From NCBI GenBank assembly GCA_037074615.1, contig CM073522.1:23868962-23932961 (forward strand): a DNA stretch of 64,000 bases, in the 5' to 3' direction. The notes below the pieces were generated by a model that saw only the letters and a list, made by a program, of their open reading frames with translations, made no database searches and was not told where the DNA came from. Shown in pieces: positions 59,939-64,000 of this stretch (the first letter of the stretch is position 1; the number at the start of each line of letters is the position of its first letter). Source of the DNA: Leucaena leucocephala (lineage: Eukaryota > Streptophyta > Magnoliopsida > Fabales > Fabaceae). Both the position numbers and the translations under genes were made by a program.

Positions 59939-60206
59939 GAGGTGAAGAGGGAAACTAATACACACCCAACCACACAACTGGCAGCTGCTCCTTATTGGGA
60001 CCAGCGTCTTTCTCCAGAGACTCTTTATTTTTACCTTTTTCGTTTTTGTTTCAAGAAACATTGCTGAATCTCTCTAATCCAGAATCTCGAACCTCGTCTC
60101 AATCTTTTGATGTCCTATTGGTGAGAATCGCTTAAGAGGAGCAGACATTTGCTTTGCTTTCTCAAAAAGGGCCAAATCAAAGCAAATCAAATCTGTCTGT
60201 GAGTAG

Positions 60207-63200
60207 ATGGAGCAGAAACACGTTTTGTTGTCAGCATTGAGTGTAGGCGTTGGTCTGGGAGTGGGGCTTGGATTGAGTTCAGGGCAAGTGGTTCAGAAAT
60301 GGGTTGGAGGGAATCGTGCGCTCTGTGGTGAGCAGATTGAGCAGGAGCTTTTGAGGCTGGTGATTGATGGCAAGGAATGTAAGGAAACTTTTGAAGAGTT
60401 TCCTTATTACTTAAGGTAATTTAACTGACTTTTCCTACCAAAAGTGTTAATGTTTTTGTTGCTTGCACTTTTATTTTGTATAATGAAGCTGGGTGCTTCA
60501 GAGGTTTTGTAGATATATTAAACATTTTTCATGGGGTACCTTGAAAATTTCTTGCGATCTACTTTGAAGAGAAAATTTCATGCAATCTACTTTGAAGAGA
60601 AAATTTCTTGCAATCTACTTTGAAGCTTCTTGTACTTCTAGATTTGACTTTCTGATACGACTTCTGATCTTCTTTGATGGTTCTTCTTTTCTCTGAGATT
60701 TTGTTAATTTGTTATTGATCTCAGCGTTCATGCTCTGCCAACCCCGAGCTTTCTTTGATTTTCTGTAGGAGGAATTCTGTCTACTTTTCCGAGAAAATTC
60801 TTTCTTTTTTATTATTTCTTGGCCCATAACAGATGAAAGGTTACGCAAAACGAAACTGAATCCTGAAATTCATGTGTTTAAAGCATTTCTTATTTCTTGC
60901 AATCACAGGGATTTTTTTATTTTATTTTGATATTATAAGATTTTCCTCTTATCTAGGATTATTCTTTTCAGTTGCACACTAGGATTATTCTTTTCAGTTG
61001 CACATTTTGTAGTTTTTATTTTATTTTTATTGTTCAGATTGATTCCTGGTGAAACATAGCACTCCATGCAGATTCCAGTTTCATCCTCCTCATAGAAAAT
61101 GTAAAATATACTCTTTGTGCTTTAGCACACCTTTTATTTCCCCATCCAGTTGCGCTTCTGATTCAGAGCATGTAAAGAGTGACTAGAATACACTTGCACA
61201 CTGAAATATGTAAACTTTATCTCTCTGAAAATATAGGCTTCAAAAGCACCTGTTGATGATTTATGCAGCTTTGTTATTTAGCTTGCATTGCAGTCTATGA
61301 TTGCATTAGGTTCTTGATTTGTTCTGCTATTCTTATATAATGTAGTTCTCAGTTCAGCTATTAGTGAAACAAACATACTATTAAGAACTCTTACAATGTT
61401 GAAGCTGTATCCTGCCATCTTTTTTCTTAGTTTTATAAATTTCAGGGATCACATATTACTCTGAGCCAGTCATGATGCTTGAAGTACTTGTTAAGCTTTT
61501 ATTTAAGGTGCATACAAGCTTAAGAACCATGTTTTAGCATACTAGCATAGATCTCTTGAAGTACCTATTGAGTTTTTGTTTAAGGTGTAAGCAAGCATAA
61601 GAACCATGTTTTACCCATAACTGTGGCCTATGTTTAGCATAGATCTCTATGGATGTGAGTCTTTAGTCCATTCATTGCTGGATATGGCGTTATGCTTTAC
61701 CCTTGAAGGAATTTGGTATGCTTGTCTTGAGATCCTTCATCCTTAAGTAGAGTGGCTTTATAAACACCTGCTTCTAGGTTCAAATCTTACATGAAATATG
61801 AATTATAATTTCTCTTATAACTCAAATCTTATTCCATTATTTGGTGATGGCAATGACAGCGAAAGAACATGTGAGTTATTGACTAGTGCTGCATTTGTTC
61901 ATTTAAAACAACTTCACTTTTCCAAACACACCCGTAACCTTTCATCGGCAAGCAGGGCAATTCTGCTATCTGGGCCTGCAGGTATGTTACGCTGATGTCT
62001 TATGATGTCCTGCACAAGATTTTTTCGGTATTCATGTCTGTTTGGCTCATATTGTTATTTTCAAATTTTGAAGAACTTTACCTGCAAATACTTGCCAAGG
62101 CCTTAGCGCATCACTTTGAGTCAAAGTTGCTACTGCTAGATATTGTTGACTTCTCTTTCAAGGTGATTATTTTCAAATTTTAATTTCATTTATTTAAATT
62201 GAATAAGCAAATTTTCACATCTGATCTGTTTCCCTTGTACAGATGCAAAGCAAATATGGATGTGCAAGAAAAGAATCAGTAAGTTGTATTTTGCTCTGAA
62301 CATTTGTTTGTTTGCGTTTTTGTCCTGCCATGGTGTCTGTTCTGAATTAAAAACTGAAGATATTTCACTGTTTACACAAAATAAATTTGTTTATTCACTT
62401 GTCGTTCCTTAAGTCATATTTTAAAATTATCAACTAGAACATGTATTGACATGAATATTTATGTGGGGAGTGCTTTCTTGCCTGTAATTCTGGACTCTCA
62501 ACTTTCCTCAAATAAAATGAATTTTCAGTTCAGTCTATTATATTCTCTCAAGAAGGCATGACAAAAAGTCACAACAATTTTGTTGTTTTGTTAGTGGATT
62601 TTCCTAACTGGTTTGCTTTGTTTATAGTCTTTTCAAAGGTCCTTATCTGATGCAACTCTCGAGCGAGTGTCCAGCTTTTTTGGTTCCTTTTCGGTTCTCC
62701 CTTCAACTGGAAAAACCAAAGGTAAGAAAGAAACACCCCCAAACAATTATGATATTTCTTAGTATTAAATTACTTTTTCTTGGGAGTAGTGATACTTCTA
62801 AGATCTAACTATTAGTATGACGATTGAAATATGATCCCTCTAACATTTAGTAGTGATGTAGTTTTCTTTTTCAGTGCTGATAATTTTTTTATAATGATCA
62901 TGGTCAATATCTTCCAAAGGTTATGAATTTTTCTATAACATCATTTCACCATGCAGATTTTGTATGTATGAATATCCTTTAGTTATCGACCGTTTTCTAG
63001 ATTTTACTAAAATATTTTACATTATTTCAGCATATCTTGACTGACAATTTTCATTCAGGCACTTTGCAAACACATAGTAATAATACTGGAAGTTCCACTA
63101 CATCTTCAAAACTTAGTAGGAATTCCTCTACTGCATCTGACATGAGTAGCACTGCCTCCCAATGTGGTCCAACAAATTCAGGTTATACTTGAAAACATTT

Positions 63201-64000
63201 ATTTCTCGCTGTCATCCAGCTTTAGCTAACATCCTCATCACTCATTTTTTGATAGATTTGTCTTCTTTATATTATAACTGGGTAAAAAATGTACTAATCT
63301 CCAGGACTATCGGTTTCCAATATGTAAGGCTGGGCTTACTCATCCTTCTCACATCAAAATTTTAATAGCTCTGCTTTTAATTGAGCTATGTACACTGCTC
63401 ACTTCTTTCACCATATTGCTGTAATTAGTAAATCCATATGCTTCTTAATGCTTCTTTGAAAGTTGGATGTAGGTGTAACTTTTAGCTTTTGCTAGGATGT
63501 TCTTAGAATTTTGTACACTTTTTAGTAACAAGAATTTATCCCATATTTAACGACAACAACAACATCTGATCATTCTTAATACAGCTAAAATGCCAATTCC
63601 TTATTTTATAATTGATCTACATAAATTGCAATTTTTCTGTTTGCTCATTGCTTTGGACTTCCATTTTCAGGTCCCTTGAAGCACTCAAGCAGCTTGTGTT
63701 TTGATGAAAAACTCTTTCTACAATTGCTTTACAAGGTGATGTCGTCATATCTTTTCTCTCTAACTTGAATTTGTACTGTATTTTAGAGCTACCATAATTG
63801 GCAATGTTTCCATAGGACAAGTGTAATAAAAAAACTAACATCACTAGTAAAATTGTCTTCATTCCAGGGCTATGGTCCTCTGCTACGCTAATTTTGAAAA
63901 AAAATCTTATTGAAAGAATAGATTTAAGAAAAATTGAATTGGAATATTTCTATCAATAATGGTTTTTAATAAGCAGGATCTATATTATTGTTGCAGGTCT
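60207..64000 (+). CDS. AAA-type ATPase (ATAD1/MSP1-like plant family), 5' part, runs off the window
   Basis: Exons with GT-AG junctions, in frame throughout: 60207-60415, 61860-61981, 62074-62162, 62243-62278, 62628-62721, 63059-63181, 63671-63735, and an eighth starting at 63997. They give 246 codons before the eighth exon. The protein begins MEQKHVLLSALSVGVG, a glycine-rich hydrophobic N-terminus likely to anchor it in a membrane. It continues with IEQELLRLVIDGKE, FPYYLSERTCELLTSAAFVH, SKHTRNLSSASRAILLSGPA, ELYLQILAKALAHHFESKLL, ESSFQRSLSDATLERVSSFF, a serine-rich linker and CFDEKLFLQLLYK. This matches the plant AAA-ATPase group of Arabidopsis At4g02480, At1g02890 and At4g24860. Their main Walker motifs and AAA domain lie further downstream, outside the window. 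Family members remodel or extract proteins using ATP; the substrate here is unknown. The first intron is long (1.4 kb). Confidence 0.93.

Overview
The window is nuclear DNA from a flowering plant, most likely a eudicot; the species cannot be named from what is visible. It is AT-rich and repeat-dense, with two protein-coding genes split by short GT-AG introns. Both genes match well-known plant families. There are no bacterial features, rRNA genes or CRISPR arrays. Layout: (1) 1-14179 is a nest of at least four LTR retrotransposons inserted into each other. (2) 14425-21037 is a decayed CACTA (En/Spm) transposon split by a solo LTR. (3) 21612-24542 (minus) is a complete five-coding-exon S-type anion channel gene of the SLAH2/SLAH3 type, with a probable noncoding first exon and TATA box near 27.44-27.68 kb and several MITEs in its introns. 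(4) 27.7-42.5 kb is gene-free DNA holding MITEs, three foldback (inverted-repeat) elements, a SINE with a perfect 12-bp target duplication and an RTE-type LINE remnant. (5) 42513-51790 is one large Copia-like LTR element with its target-site duplication. It landed in a MITE and was itself hit by an inverted solo LTR of a related family. (6) 51.8-59.9 kb is more MITEs, a tRNA-like 80-bp insert and an RTE LINE 3' end. (7) 60207-64000 (+) is the 5' part, eight exons with the eighth cut by the window edge, of an ATAD1/MSP1-like AAA-ATPase gene. The two host genes sit in opposite orientation more than 30 kb apart and show no sign of working together; one acts in plasma-membrane anion efflux and the other is probably a membrane-anchored ATPase. 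Everything between them is transposon-derived or unassigned AT-rich DNA. The most distinctive pattern is that three different LTR retroelement families each carry an array of their own CpG-centred palindrome: GTCGCGAC at 6-13 kb, TTATCGATAA at 42.6-44 and 50.7-51.6 kb, and TTAATCGATTAA at 49.6-49.9 kb. In the first array most variants are single or double CpG transitions, as expected from deamination of methylated cytosine. No convincing new multi-gene system was found; the best leads are these arrays, a pol-less gag-protease retroelement, and a foldback element with a 21-bp tandem array.
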